From assembly GCA_036723735.1 (NCBI GenBank), contig DAIMGT010000003.1, positions 41,398-105,397 of the forward strand: a stretch of 64,000 bases of DNA, given 5' to 3'. The stretch is from UBA4656 sp002405525 (GTDB taxonomy: Bacteria; Pseudomonadota; Gammaproteobacteria; Xanthomonadales; Ahniellaceae). The notes under the pieces are model-generated. The model was not told the origin of the DNA and searched no databases. It saw only the letters and a program-made list of their open reading frames with translations. Made by a program: the position numbers and the translations under genes. Position 1 is the stretch's first letter. Each line of letters opens with the position of its first letter. Below, in pieces: positions 56,901 through 63,641 of the stretch.

Positions 56901-59900
56901 GCCGCGACGGTCGTGCAGTACGAGTCGCTCGCCAATGGCGCGGTCTACTGGCGCGACAGCGGCTCACGCAACGAAGTGATCTCGCCGCGCACTGATCGCG
57001 GTTCGCCGGTCCAGGACCTGTTGGCATCGATGCATGTGGTCGCCTCGGTCGTGAGTGACGCACCGGGCATCGGGGCGCTCGACCGGAAGAGCCGCGTGGA
57101 CTACCAATACCAGGGCGCCAAGGTGCAGGGCGGCGGGCGAGGCCTGCTCGGCTTCCGCGAGATCCGCAGCATCGACAGCAACTTCGACAATGCGCACGTG
57201 GTGACCATCACCCGGTACGATCAGATGTTCCCGTTCATCGGGATGCCACTGGAGACGCGCAAGATCAGGGTCAACGGTGTTTGGGTGCCGCCAGCCTGCA
57301 GAACGGCGGGCCCCGAAGCACCGGGCAGCCACTGCTTCACCGCCGGTAACCAGCCTCCCGAGCCCCCCGGTGCGCCCGCGACCAATCCGTTCTTCGCCGA
57401 ACCCGTCGGCACGCTGCTGAGCTTCTCGGCCAACCGGCTGGCGCGGCAGACCACCACGACGGGTATCGATGCTGCGCCTGTGCATGCCTTCATCGATCGC
57501 TCGTTCGAGGCCATGGGTCATCCCGAATCGGCCTCGGTTGCGACCCTGTCCGAGACCGTGTCCGCATTCCAGTACAACACGTTCGGCGATGCGACCGTGG
57601 TCGAAACGGCGACCGCGAACGGCGTGGCACACGGTTCGCTGGCGGCGCTGCGGACCCATGCGTCCAACCGCATGGCGGCGAACGATCCGCTGGGGCGCTG
57701 CGGCGGTGTGTGCCTGACCCGACTGGAGACCGAGTCGCTGTTCAGCGCGGACACCACGTACTGGCGGCTGGGTCGGGTGACCGAGTCGTCGGTCGAACAC
57801 TGGCGCGGCACGCAGGTGCGGCCACGCCTCACGCGCTTCGAGTACGACATGACGGGCAGCACCCGCACGGGCGCGTTGCGCGTGGAGCGCATCCAGCCCG
57901 ACGTCGTCCCCAACCAGGACCTGCGCACGGTGCGCGTCCGCGACGACTACGGCAACGTCACGATGACGCTGTCCTGCAGCGGCGACGTTCCCGCCAGCGA
58001 GTGTGACGACGCCGCCGACGCGAATGCGATGCGGCAGCGCCCTGCCGGCGCCGGCGATCTCGCCCTGGAGTCGGTGCGGCGCTTTGCCGAGACCGGCTAT
58101 GACGCCAGTGGTCGATACGCCAACACGTCCCGTGCGCCGTACTTCACCACGGCAGGCGTGACGCAGGCCGTCAGGCTGACGACGCAGACCACCATCAGCC
58201 GCGACCTGCTCGGCAATCCGACGCGTACCGAGGGGCTCAACGGTCAGTGGGCCACGGCGGCGTTCGGCCCGCTCGGTCGCCAGACCTTGAGCGAAGACGC
58301 CACGGGCGCGGCAAGCGCCACCGAATTCCACTGGTGCCAGGGGGTCAATGGCGGCACCCGTGAGGCGGAATGCCCCACGGCAATCGGGGCCGTGTTCCGC
58401 CAGACCAGCTATGTGAGAGGTGGGCCGCGGTCGATTGCTTACTTCGACCGGCTGGGCCGCCAGGTGTTCACGATGGCGGAATCGTTCAACCGCTACGACA
58501 CCGATGCCGCCAACGACTGGGTCGCGACCTGCACGACCTACGATGGTCGGGGCCGCACGGTGGCGGTGACCGAACCCTACTTCCTGGCGGGCACCGGCAG
58601 CTCGCTACCCGGCGCGCCTGCCGCTCACAACGGTTGCGCCGGCGCACCGTCGACCCGGACCAGCTACGACGTGCTGGACCGCGCCACGCAGATTCTGCTC
58701 CCGGAACACACCTCGGGCGCGCCGGCCGGCAGCTCGATGCTGTTCAACGGTCTCACCACCACGACCGAAACCCGGGTGGTCCGCGATTCGACCGGTGACG
58801 ACCAGCCCGAGCCGGTCGTGATGACCGAGATCCGCGTCAGCGACGCCAGTGGAAAGGTGATCACCGTCACCGACGATGCGGGCATGCAGACCCAGTACGC
58901 CTACAACGAGTTCGGCGACCTGGCGAGCGTGACGCGCGATGCCGGCCGCGGGGCGATCGTGTCGACCGTCAGCTACGATGCGCTGGGCCGCAAGACCACG
59001 CAGTCCGACCCGGACGCCGGCACGGTCAACACCTTCTACAACGCCGCCGGCGAGGTCATCTGCACGCGCGACGCCCGGGGCTTCGCCACGATCACCGATC
59101 GCGACGCGCTCGGCCGCACATGGCGCACACGGTCGTTCAACGGGCTGTGCAGCACCATGACGATCGCCGAAACCCGCACCGACGATCAGGTGCTCGCCAT
59201 GCCGCTCGGCACCGGCACGTCCGCCGCGATCGATCTGATCACCTACGACCTCGCGACCAACGGCACCGGCCTCGCGCAGCGCAGCGTGCGCCGGCAGACC
59301 GTGGGCGACAGCTACGAGAGCGTGGATCGTTTCGAGCAGGTCACCGCCTACGGAATCCTCGGTCGTCCGGACACCGTGACGACGATGGTGCGTCCGCCCG
59401 GTGCGGCGAACGACGAGGTCTACACCGCGTCGACCACCTATGACGCACTCGGACGGGTCGCCACGAGCACGGACGCCACCGGTGGGCGGGTCGAGAACAT
59501 GTACTCGGCCCACGGTTTCCTGCGTCGGGTCCGCGACGCGGCCAACCCAACGCAGCTCTACTGGGAACTGCAGGCCACGGATGCGCGTGGTCAGACGACC
59601 CTGGAGCGGCGCCATGGCAACGTGCGCCTGACGACGGCCCGAACGTACAACACGCTCACCGGCCGCTTGCAGGTGATCCGAAGCGGTCTCGCGAATGGCT
59701 CAGGCGGAGTCGATCCGACCAATGCCATCCAGAACCTCGGCTACGCCTTCGACGCCCAGGGCAACCTGCTCTCGCGCGAGGACCTGCGCGCGAACGTCCG
59801 CGAGACCTTCACCTATGACGATCTGAATCGGCTCGTCAGCGGCCGCTTGCGCCCGGCGAACAACAGCCTCGCGGCGCCGCTGACCACCATCAGCCTCGCG

Positions 59901-61796
59901 TACGACCGGCTGGGCAACATCTGCAGCAAGAACGGTCACGCCTACACCTATGCCGGGCGCGCCGGCTGCGGGACTGCCGGCGTGCCGGGCTCGGCCGACG
60001 GCACTGCTGCACGCAGCCCGCACGCGGTCACCCGTCGCGCGATGCAGACTGGGTTCGTCGACTACGCCTACGACGCGGCCGGTTACCAGACCGCCGCGAC
60101 CGTGGCTGGCGGCGGTCCGGGTAGCCGCACGGTCCGCTACGATGCGGCCGGCAACGCCGACCGGATCTCGGCCGGGACAACGTCGACAACCCACTTCCGC
60201 TACGCCGCGGGCGGTCGCTACCTCCGGGTCGACAGCGAAGGCGGCAACACCACCGTCACGCGCTATCTGGCGGGCGTGGAATGGCTGACCCGCAACGGCG
60301 CGGCGTTCGAGCGTCGACGCTACATCGGCGGCTTCCTGATCCTGACCGAAACCGGAACGACCGCGGCACCCACGCGTCAGTTCCGCTACGTGTTCACCGA
60401 TCACCTCGGGTCGATGGACACCCTGGTCGACCAGAACGGCACGGTGATCGAGCGCTTCTCGTTCGACGCCCACGGCAGTCGCCGCTCCGCCGACGGCGCC
60501 AACGCATGGTCGGGATTGATCTCCAACTACACCGCTCCGACCACGCGCCGCGGCTTCACCGGCCACGAGCACGTCGACAGCGCCGGCATCGTGCACATGA
60601 ACGGCCGCCTGTACGACGCCGCACTGGGCCGCATGCTGTCACCCGACCCGATCGTGCAGGAGCCGTTCAACGCGCAGAACCTGAACCGCTACACCTATGT
60701 CCTGAACAACCCGCTGAGCTACACCGACCCGTCGGGGTTGAGCTTCGTCAAGAAGTACTGGCGTCAGATTGCTTCGATTGCGATCAATATGTTTCTGCCG
60801 GGTGCCGGGTGGTTCACGGGCCTCTTTGGGCAAGGGTTGGCAAACACTCTCGTCACGGGCTTCATCTCCGGTGTCGTCTCCAGCGGAAGCCTGCAGGGCG
60901 GATTGATGGGGGCGTTCAGTGCGGGCGTTTTCCATGGTATTGGCAAGGAATTCGCCTCGATGGCCAAAGGACCGGAGGGATCGGGCTTCTGGGGCACGCG
61001 CTTGACGGGCGGTCAGTTCGCAGCCAAGGTGCTGACGCACGGCATCGCCGGCGGCATGATGAGCACGCTGCAGGGAGGCAAGTTCGGCCACGGCTTCGCG
61101 AGTGCGGGTGTTGCACAGCTCGCTGCGCCGGGTATCGACGGACTGGACGAGGGCAATGCCGGGTTCAGTGCGACGCGGGTGGCTGCTGCGGCGATTGTGG
61201 GAGGAACCGCTTCTGTCCTCAGCGGGGGGAAGTTTGCGAATGGGGCGGTCACGGCGGCTTTCGCCCGCGCCTACAACGATGAGAGGCATAGAGGCGAGGC
61301 ACTAGACCACAAGCTATTCCTGATTGCGGAGCGAGGAACGGTTGGGCACGTTTTCTTGGGCGGAGTAGCGCCCAATGGGGAGTATGAGGCATGGGGATTC
61401 TATCCGACCGAGAAGGGCGTCGACGCGCTTACCGAGGGTGAGGGGATGAATGGTGTTGTGCGAGACGACTCTGCGCTGTTTATGCGAGCTATGCAGGGTG
61501 ATCGAAACTTTGCCTTCCGAGTCTTCGACGTCACCGCCTCAACCTATAGGCATGCTATGGCCGTAATGAAGGGCTACGCGAGCACCAACGATTATGGCGT
61601 TGCAAGGAACAGTTGCGTTTCTGCCGCATTCACAGCAACGTCGAGCGTTGGGCTAACGCCCGGTCTCATCGAAGCCATGCCGTACGTACACCCCAATGCT
61701 GTATTTGATGCGTTCCGGTCTATGCCGAATCGCACGGTAGCTTACAAGCATGAGTCATGGAACGACTGGGGGTCATTGGGACCAGGGTCCCGATAG
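50961..61796 (+). CDS. Giant exported SpvB/VCBS/RHS-repeat protein with variable C-terminal tip
   Basis: The 3,611-residue protein starts at ATG 50961 (GGAG 6 nt upstream) with a Sec signal peptide (IVLLGFLFLLVGAASA). In order it has several Ig-like/cadherin-like modules (residues 160-500, ENRAPVVTW-type repeats), a CBM6-like module (RIEAERYNQGGQGIGYFEIDPY, near 680), more Ig-like modules, an SpvB domain (from about 1105, GRGGVVPELAVSYSSQGG), FG-GAP/VCBS calcium repeats (DVDGDGRLDLVWF and others, about 1460-1950), a TcdB mid-type region (NGYGAATVVQYES), RHS/YD repeats, and the RHS core (FTDHLGSMDTLVDQ, GRMLSPDPIVQ, NNPLSYTDPSGL, about 3145-3257). A Gly-rich pre-toxin region and a variable tip (3434-3611) follow. 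The tip has H3463 (GHVFLGG) before C3552 (NSCVSAAF). Likely a secreted toxin. Confidence 0.9.
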   Translation: MRRSSRIVLLGFLFLLVGAASAWVSTGSEGIGGPTVVGDAPRVITDARKGGVTLPPSPCDCPPDTICLPQPRVGFVTPESGATFQRGTPVDVEVFGCDLGGNGNETISTFVACPGYSAGYSVRSFRFTPAAAGTCTLTAYGDGSPMSADKAAKVAPATLTISILDSNAPPTLEIFSPAPQTNYIAPANVEIGALATDPNGTVSIVEFRVTNRDTGAIISTGSDTTSPYNATANGVGVGNYRILARAIDNEGAATEAIRDFGVSRENRAPVVTWVAPAAGNILVPSVIRLQANASDPDPTDVVTVQFFADGQAISSQLNAPYRFDWSPPIPSQPRTYQLTARASDGRSTTISAPAVSITVTENRAPTVALAVDNTWPVLSPGQAILNATVTEPDGQAISRVEFYRVVGGTEQLIGTATAPAQSNPPLQPSPVRYSVTWANPPVGPHSLIARAFDSAPTPRSGTSPSVPLTVAANRSPSGIAVKRPFPGQNCPSSGSFEYSGNIRVGPAAGPLTVEANVADPDGDIRRVEFFQFSPNIITPSTSGNEAQQFAAMIFGAHGATSTSRIATVHASAPGQTVFTTDINLPALRVTPFMTGIYAVGYDSGDQVVNAALATTPDPPIAFIGGCATNWTYWRWAPIAYNPSNVPPGMGNPCGSDPANPGQCASRPHSVPGRIEAERYNQGGQGIGYFEIDPYTFEIDPYTRVGATTPIRPRTDDVDLRNCERSDLDPSCTVGRLRPGEWLKYTLNFTQGGQYRLIACLSPSNGLGQATRSPDGETRLKLDVETIGESGWVYSSRSLELQPLSQAAPTERAQMERAATSSPCAGNPEIQYGILGVFPSGFRADMRVRFNNTVVEANNNLDWFQLDLAGPESLAVRFETPSNGDSVAVGTTARLPLVANVTSNNGSTAGIAVDFQVQRPGSSGFVTFQTAASAPFVADFPPVGGSVPGFTVPGNYVFRAVARAGVLSAETLVTVTATANPANQAPVVTLVPPANGGIVNIGSTTTFAVDARDPDGTVTEVEFLRNGISFSPRLVATPQGLTDRYTANWTAGTTPETFRLSARALDNRDPPGVGVAVTGADIIVAVPGSVLAQETPDAIPSTIAPESDGVGATAGTFRVDETGAATYTIPLATVPGRGGVVPELAVSYSSQGGLGVLGRGWSVSGASAIMRCRQTRENGDAAAALSGSPPLSFDQRDRYCLDGQRLLLVSGSYAGPTAEFRTELDQFARIRAYDVDATNGFDYFVVQRKDGTTAWYGDRIAVNGLPFLPSATQTIQRPDAALRRNAGNGVLPPNNAPILTFALARSMDSFGNYVDYTYVTDQVAGQQLLASVRYTGKVRLEGQQAAPGDQEPFAEVLFNHLPLPAAEQTVAWQAGMAMRRTRYLDSITSRSGSADIRHYRLAYQISGSGSGHRLLTSLTECSNRLGGAVCYRPTVFAYTQAQSRFIGSSESAFPNTTQFKSSKLGDVDGDGRLDLVWFDNRTAEPGHCPAGFPTGTQRIWTEFGGLDGAGNLRYDRGGQLHACSLRPYSESLDDAWFLVDYNGDGRDDLMIAGNNGGTIRWRVYPSRGRVSGQQVFNQSIDLLSDCAGGSTDAAGCVPLPGSNETLAQLADVNGDGLPDVLYATTASSSEYDVLKVKLMERDGAGYRFSAAYQARFEWDAGEQCGQPIVNDPELPQRQFRGCRFSFSNSDSRSGRSPQPIDLDADGRADLLLAVRQTFSDPCTGTSCPPPPQSRSIEAAFYVPASAADAERLRVVAPAVQSGLRVGNRRDVHSLHRYGLVVREIVPAAAGTPAQIVFRKYLGRETQSTEGFSYFFGGPTPADVNGDGLTDLLWRQDGENGDSLLIDINSGAGMRVGTTVSGITGRKFMQLVDINQDGRTDIVHLTGSGTSERFRVRIAGPDGVYPTVSTVLPGTDIGAIDPQSWFSNFTDLDGDGGVDFGAWQLGRETSNFRQSRGLARNGASGDRHVPRDLIAQITNGYGAATVVQYESLANGAVYWRDSGSRNEVISPRTDRGSPVQDLLASMHVVASVVSDAPGIGALDRKSRVDYQYQGAKVQGGGRGLLGFREIRSIDSNFDNAHVVTITRYDQMFPFIGMPLETRKIRVNGVWVPPACRTAGPEAPGSHCFTAGNQPPEPPGAPATNPFFAEPVGTLLSFSANRLARQTTTTGIDAAPVHAFIDRSFEAMGHPESASVATLSETVSAFQYNTFGDATVVETATANGVAHGSLAALRTHASNRMAANDPLGRCGGVCLTRLETESLFSADTTYWRLGRVTESSVEHWRGTQVRPRLTRFEYDMTGSTRTGALRVERIQPDVVPNQDLRTVRVRDDYGNVTMTLSCSGDVPASECDDAADANAMRQRPAGAGDLALESVRRFAETGYDASGRYANTSRAPYFTTAGVTQAVRLTTQTTISRDLLGNPTRTEGLNGQWATAAFGPLGRQTLSEDATGAASATEFHWCQGVNGGTREAECPTAIGAVFRQTSYVRGGPRSIAYFDRLGRQVFTMAESFNRYDTDAANDWVATCTTYDGRGRTVAVTEPYFLAGTGSSLPGAPAAHNGCAGAPSTRTSYDVLDRATQILLPEHTSGAPAGSSMLFNGLTTTTETRVVRDSTGDDQPEPVVMTEIRVSDASGKVITVTDDAGMQTQYAYNEFGDLASVTRDAGRGAIVSTVSYDALGRKTTQSDPDAGTVNTFYNAAGEVICTRDARGFATITDRDALGRTWRTRSFNGLCSTMTIAETRTDDQVLAMPLGTGTSAAIDLITYDLATNGTGLAQRSVRRQTVGDSYESVDRFEQVTAYGILGRPDTVTTMVRPPGAANDEVYTASTTYDALGRVATSTDATGGRVENMYSAHGFLRRVRDAANPTQLYWELQATDARGQTTLERRHGNVRLTTARTYNTLTGRLQVIRSGLANGSGGVDPTNAIQNLGYAFDAQGNLLSREDLRANVRETFTYDDLNRLVSGRLRPANNSLAAPLTTISLAYDRLGNICSKNGHAYTYAGRAGCGTAGVPGSADGTAARSPHAVTRRAMQTGFVDYAYDAAGYQTAATVAGGGPGSRTVRYDAAGNADRISAGTTSTTHFRYAAGGRYLRVDSEGGNTTVTRYLAGVEWLTRNGAAFERRRYIGGFLILTETGTTAAPTRQFRYVFTDHLGSMDTLVDQNGTVIERFSFDAHGSRRSADGANAWSGLISNYTAPTTRRGFTGHEHVDSAGIVHMNGRLYDAALGRMLSPDPIVQEPFNAQNLNRYTYVLNNPLSYTDPSGLSFVKKYWRQIASIAINMFLPGAGWFTGLFGQGLANTLVTGFISGVVSSGSLQGGLMGAFSAGVFHGIGKEFASMAKGPEGSGFWGTRLTGGQFAAKVLTHGIAGGMMSTLQGGKFGHGFASAGVAQLAAPGIDGLDEGNAGFSATRVAAAAIVGGTASVLSGGKFANGAVTAAFARAYNDERHRGEALDHKLFLIAERGTVGHVFLGGVAPNGEYEAWGFYPTEKGVDALTEGEGMNGVVRDDSALFMRAMQGDRNFAFRVFDVTASTYRHAMAVMKGYASTNDYGVARNSCVSAAFTATSSVGLTPGLIEAMPYVHPNAVFDAFRSMPNRTVAYKHESWNDWGSLGPGSR
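53025..53066 (+). repeat. 21-bp perfect tandem duplication in the CBM-like module
   Basis: The sequence at 53025-53045 is repeated without change at 53046-53066, inserting a second copy of FEIDPYT into the carbohydrate-binding-like module of the RHS giant. The frame is kept. Identity at all 21 positions suggests a recent slippage event. Confidence 0.95.
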
Positions 61797-61830
61797 TCTC
61801 AAGAGTGAATTTTCGTCGAGGAGTGCGTGC

Positions 61831-62334
61831 GTGCCTATTTTTCGCAAAACGCTGATGTATCAATGCAAATCGATGAGCGCACGGAGCTTCCGCACTTCAG
61901 CCTCTGTTGCACTAATTGCATCCGTTCTTCTCCCTGCCGCCTTCGCAACTACGATCGTGGAGTATGAGGCGGTCGGCTGCGAGCATTATCCGAGATCGCT
62001 TTCCCTGGTAATGGCAGCGAAGTACGTTGGTGACGATCGATACAGATCGCTTGTCGTGGACTCAGAGGGCCTGACCTTCCGCATCGACGAGCCATACTTT
62101 GCGAAGATGTTCGACATGATGGACGCGATCGATGTCGTTGATGGTCAGTTGCGCGTTTCCTTTGTTGAGCGAAGTGGTCGTAAAGAATATCGCTTTAGTT
62201 CAATTGATCACCGAACACAGCAATGCTTTCTTGATGTCGATGCGCTATGGCAGAAGCACGAACGAGGATATCCACCAGATAGCGATCTTCCTACAGCAGC
62301 TGACAGAACGCGAACGAGGACATCCACCAGATAG
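61831..62334 (+). CDS. Small exported protein, candidate immunity factor of the RHS tip
   Basis: The roughly 167-residue protein starts at GTG 61831, with GAGGAG 7 nt upstream and 34 nt after the RHS stop. The N-terminus ends in a signal peptide (SFRTSASVALIASVLLPAAFA), so the mature protein is periplasmic. The mature part (TTIVEYEAVGCEHYPRSLSLVMAAKYV, then YRFSSIDHRTQQCFLDVDAL) has two cysteines that could form a disulfide; no family is recognised. It is lower in GC than the housekeeping genes. Position and export suggest immunity against the adjacent RHS tip. The last 20-odd residues (GYPPDSDLPTAADRTRTRTSTR) are encoded by REP repeats and are probably not original. ATG 61854 is an alternative start. 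Confidence 0.6.
   Translation: MPIFRKTLMYQCKSMSARSFRTSASVALIASVLLPAAFATTIVEYEAVGCEHYPRSLSLVMAAKYVGDDRYRSLVVDSEGLTFRIDEPYFAKMFDMMDAIDVVDGQLRVSFVERSGRKEYRFSSIDHRTQQCFLDVDALWQKHERGYPPDSDLPTAADRTRTRTSTR
62259..62306 (+). repeat. REP unit 1 (degenerate, inside coding end)
   Basis: CGAACGAGG-ATATCCACCAGATAGC...GCTGACAGA matches the two complete units downstream but has lost about 16 internal bases. It lies within the 3' end of the candidate immunity gene. Confidence 0.75.
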
Positions 62335-62377
62335 CCTCTGTCCTGCACGACCGCGCTGCAGTGGCTGACAGACCGTC
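62310..62377 (+). repeat. REP unit 2 (68 bp, RAYT-associated)
   Basis: A complete 68-bp unit beginning GCGAACGAGGACATCCACC and ending GGCTGACAGACCGTC. It spans the stop codon of the candidate immunity gene. GCTGCAG and GCTGACAG are its recognisable cores. Confidence 0.85.
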
Positions 62378-62433
62378 CGCAGAGAAAAGGGGCAGGTCTT
62401 GCCTTTTGCCTTTCTGCCGACTAGCGTTCCACC

Positions 62434-62571
62434 ATAGCCCGGCCCGTACGCATTGAATTCGCGGACGCGGTCTATCACGTCACCGCGCGGGGCGACCGCC
62501 GCGAGCCGATATTCGAGGACGACCGGACCGCAGCACGCTCTTGAGTATCGTCGCGCAGGGACTGGAGCGCG
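62434..62571 (+). pseudogene. Remnant of a second RAYT/Y1 transposase
   Basis: Reading from 62434 gives ARPVRIEFADAVYHVTARG, then DRREPIFEDD, the classic N-terminus of IS200/RAYT-type Y1 transposases. The start codon has become ATA, and a frameshift near 62535 leads to a stop at 62542; the other frame continues LLSIVAQGLER. The rest is missing: REP unit 3 follows directly. A REP-like motif GGGGCAGGTCTTGCC stands 40 nt upstream. It is of a different subgroup from the intact RAYT downstream, whose N-terminus is unlike it. Confidence 0.82.
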
Positions 62572-62572
62572 C

Positions 62573-62640
62573 GCGAACGAGGACATCCACCAAATAGCAT
62601 TTTTCCTACACGCCCGCGCTGCAGTGGCTGACAGACCGTC
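62573..62640 (+). repeat. REP unit 3 (68 bp, RAYT-associated)
   Basis: A second full unit, differing from unit 2 at a few positions. It begins immediately after the transposase remnant and ends 26 nt before the start of the intact RAYT gene, as expected for REPs that flank their RAYT. Confidence 0.85.
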
Positions 62641-62666
62641 GGTCGGCGCCAGGCGATGCTGTCGCC

Positions 62667-63641
62667 ATGACCTCGCCTCGCAGCCAACTGGTCGACCCCG
62701 ACGCCCCGGGGTTCTACCACTGCATCTCGCGTTGCGTGCGCCGCGCGTTCCTGTGTGGCGAGGACGCACTGACAGGTCGCAGCTTCGAGCACCGCAAGCA
62801 GTGGGTCGAGGACCGGCTGCTCGAGCTGGCGGAGGTCTTTGCCGTGGGCGTCTACGCCTATGCGGTGATGAGCAACCATCTGCACTTGGTCGTCTACGTC
62901 GATCCGTCGGCCACACTCGCGTGGTCGCCCGACGAAGTCGCCCAACGTTGGGTCCGGCTCACGCCGGTGCGCGTTGACGGCGAGATCGACGAAGCGGCTT
63001 GCGAAGCACGGGCGGCCGCGCTGGCTGGGAATGCCGAGCGCATCGCCGTCCTGCGTGAGCGCCTGGGCAGCTTGTCTTGGTTCATGCGATTCCTCAATGA
63101 ACCGATCGCACGGCGCGCCAATCGCGAGGACGGCTGCACCGGCCATTTCTGGGAAGCGCGGTTCAAGTGTCAGGCGCTGCTCGACGATGCCGCTGTGCTG
63201 GCCTGCATGGCCTACGTCGATCTCAATCCGATCCGCGCCGGATTGGCCCCGGATCTGCCCAGCAGCCCGTATACGTCGGTCCAGCGCCGGTTGGCTCATC
63301 CGGAGTCGATCGAATCCGCGGCGACGCTGGAGCCCGTTGCGGGCTCGGTCGCGTGCGTCCTGCCCGCGACGCTGGTCGAGTACCTGGACCTCGCTGACTG
63401 GACCGGTCGAATGGCCCGCTCGGACAAGCGCGGGTCCATTGCGGCGGTCGCACCAACTGTGCTGCACAAGCTCGGACTTGCCGAGCAAGAATGGCACGCC
63501 CAGGCCATCGGCATCGAGCAGCGCTACTGGCGCGCCGTCGGTGCGGTCGATGCGCTGATGGAAAAAGCCCGCCAGCTTGGACAGTGCTGGCTCAAGGGCG
63601 CCGGCACGGCCGGCGCACGTGCGCATAAGCAGGGGATCTGA
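62667..63641 (+). CDS. REP-associated tyrosine transposase (RAYT)
   Basis: The 324-residue protein is an HUH-type Y1 transposase: YHCISRCVRRAFLCG at the start, the metal-binding HLH (H71 and H73 in MSNHLHLVVYV) and the likely catalytic tyrosine Y183 in ACMAYVDLNPIRAGL, plus RFLNEPIARRANREDGCTGHFWEARFK. These single-copy domesticated enzymes mobilise or process REP sequences. At 324 residues it is longer than many RAYTs. The ATG at 62667 follows three repeat units upstream, which are its probable substrates. The frame is intact, so it is probably active or recently so. Confidence 0.9.
   Translation: MTSPRSQLVDPDAPGFYHCISRCVRRAFLCGEDALTGRSFEHRKQWVEDRLLELAEVFAVGVYAYAVMSNHLHLVVYVDPSATLAWSPDEVAQRWVRLTPVRVDGEIDEAACEARAAALAGNAERIAVLRERLGSLSWFMRFLNEPIARRANREDGCTGHFWEARFKCQALLDDAAVLACMAYVDLNPIRAGLAPDLPSSPYTSVQRRLAHPESIESAATLEPVAGSVACVLPATLVEYLDLADWTGRMARSDKRGSIAAVAPTVLHKLGLAEQEWHAQAIGIEQRYWRAVGAVDALMEKARQLGQCWLKGAGTAGARAHKQGI

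Noticed and set aside
62259..62640. CRISPR array
   Set aside because: Only three units with unequal spacing, a transposase fragment between them and no cas genes; they are REP units.
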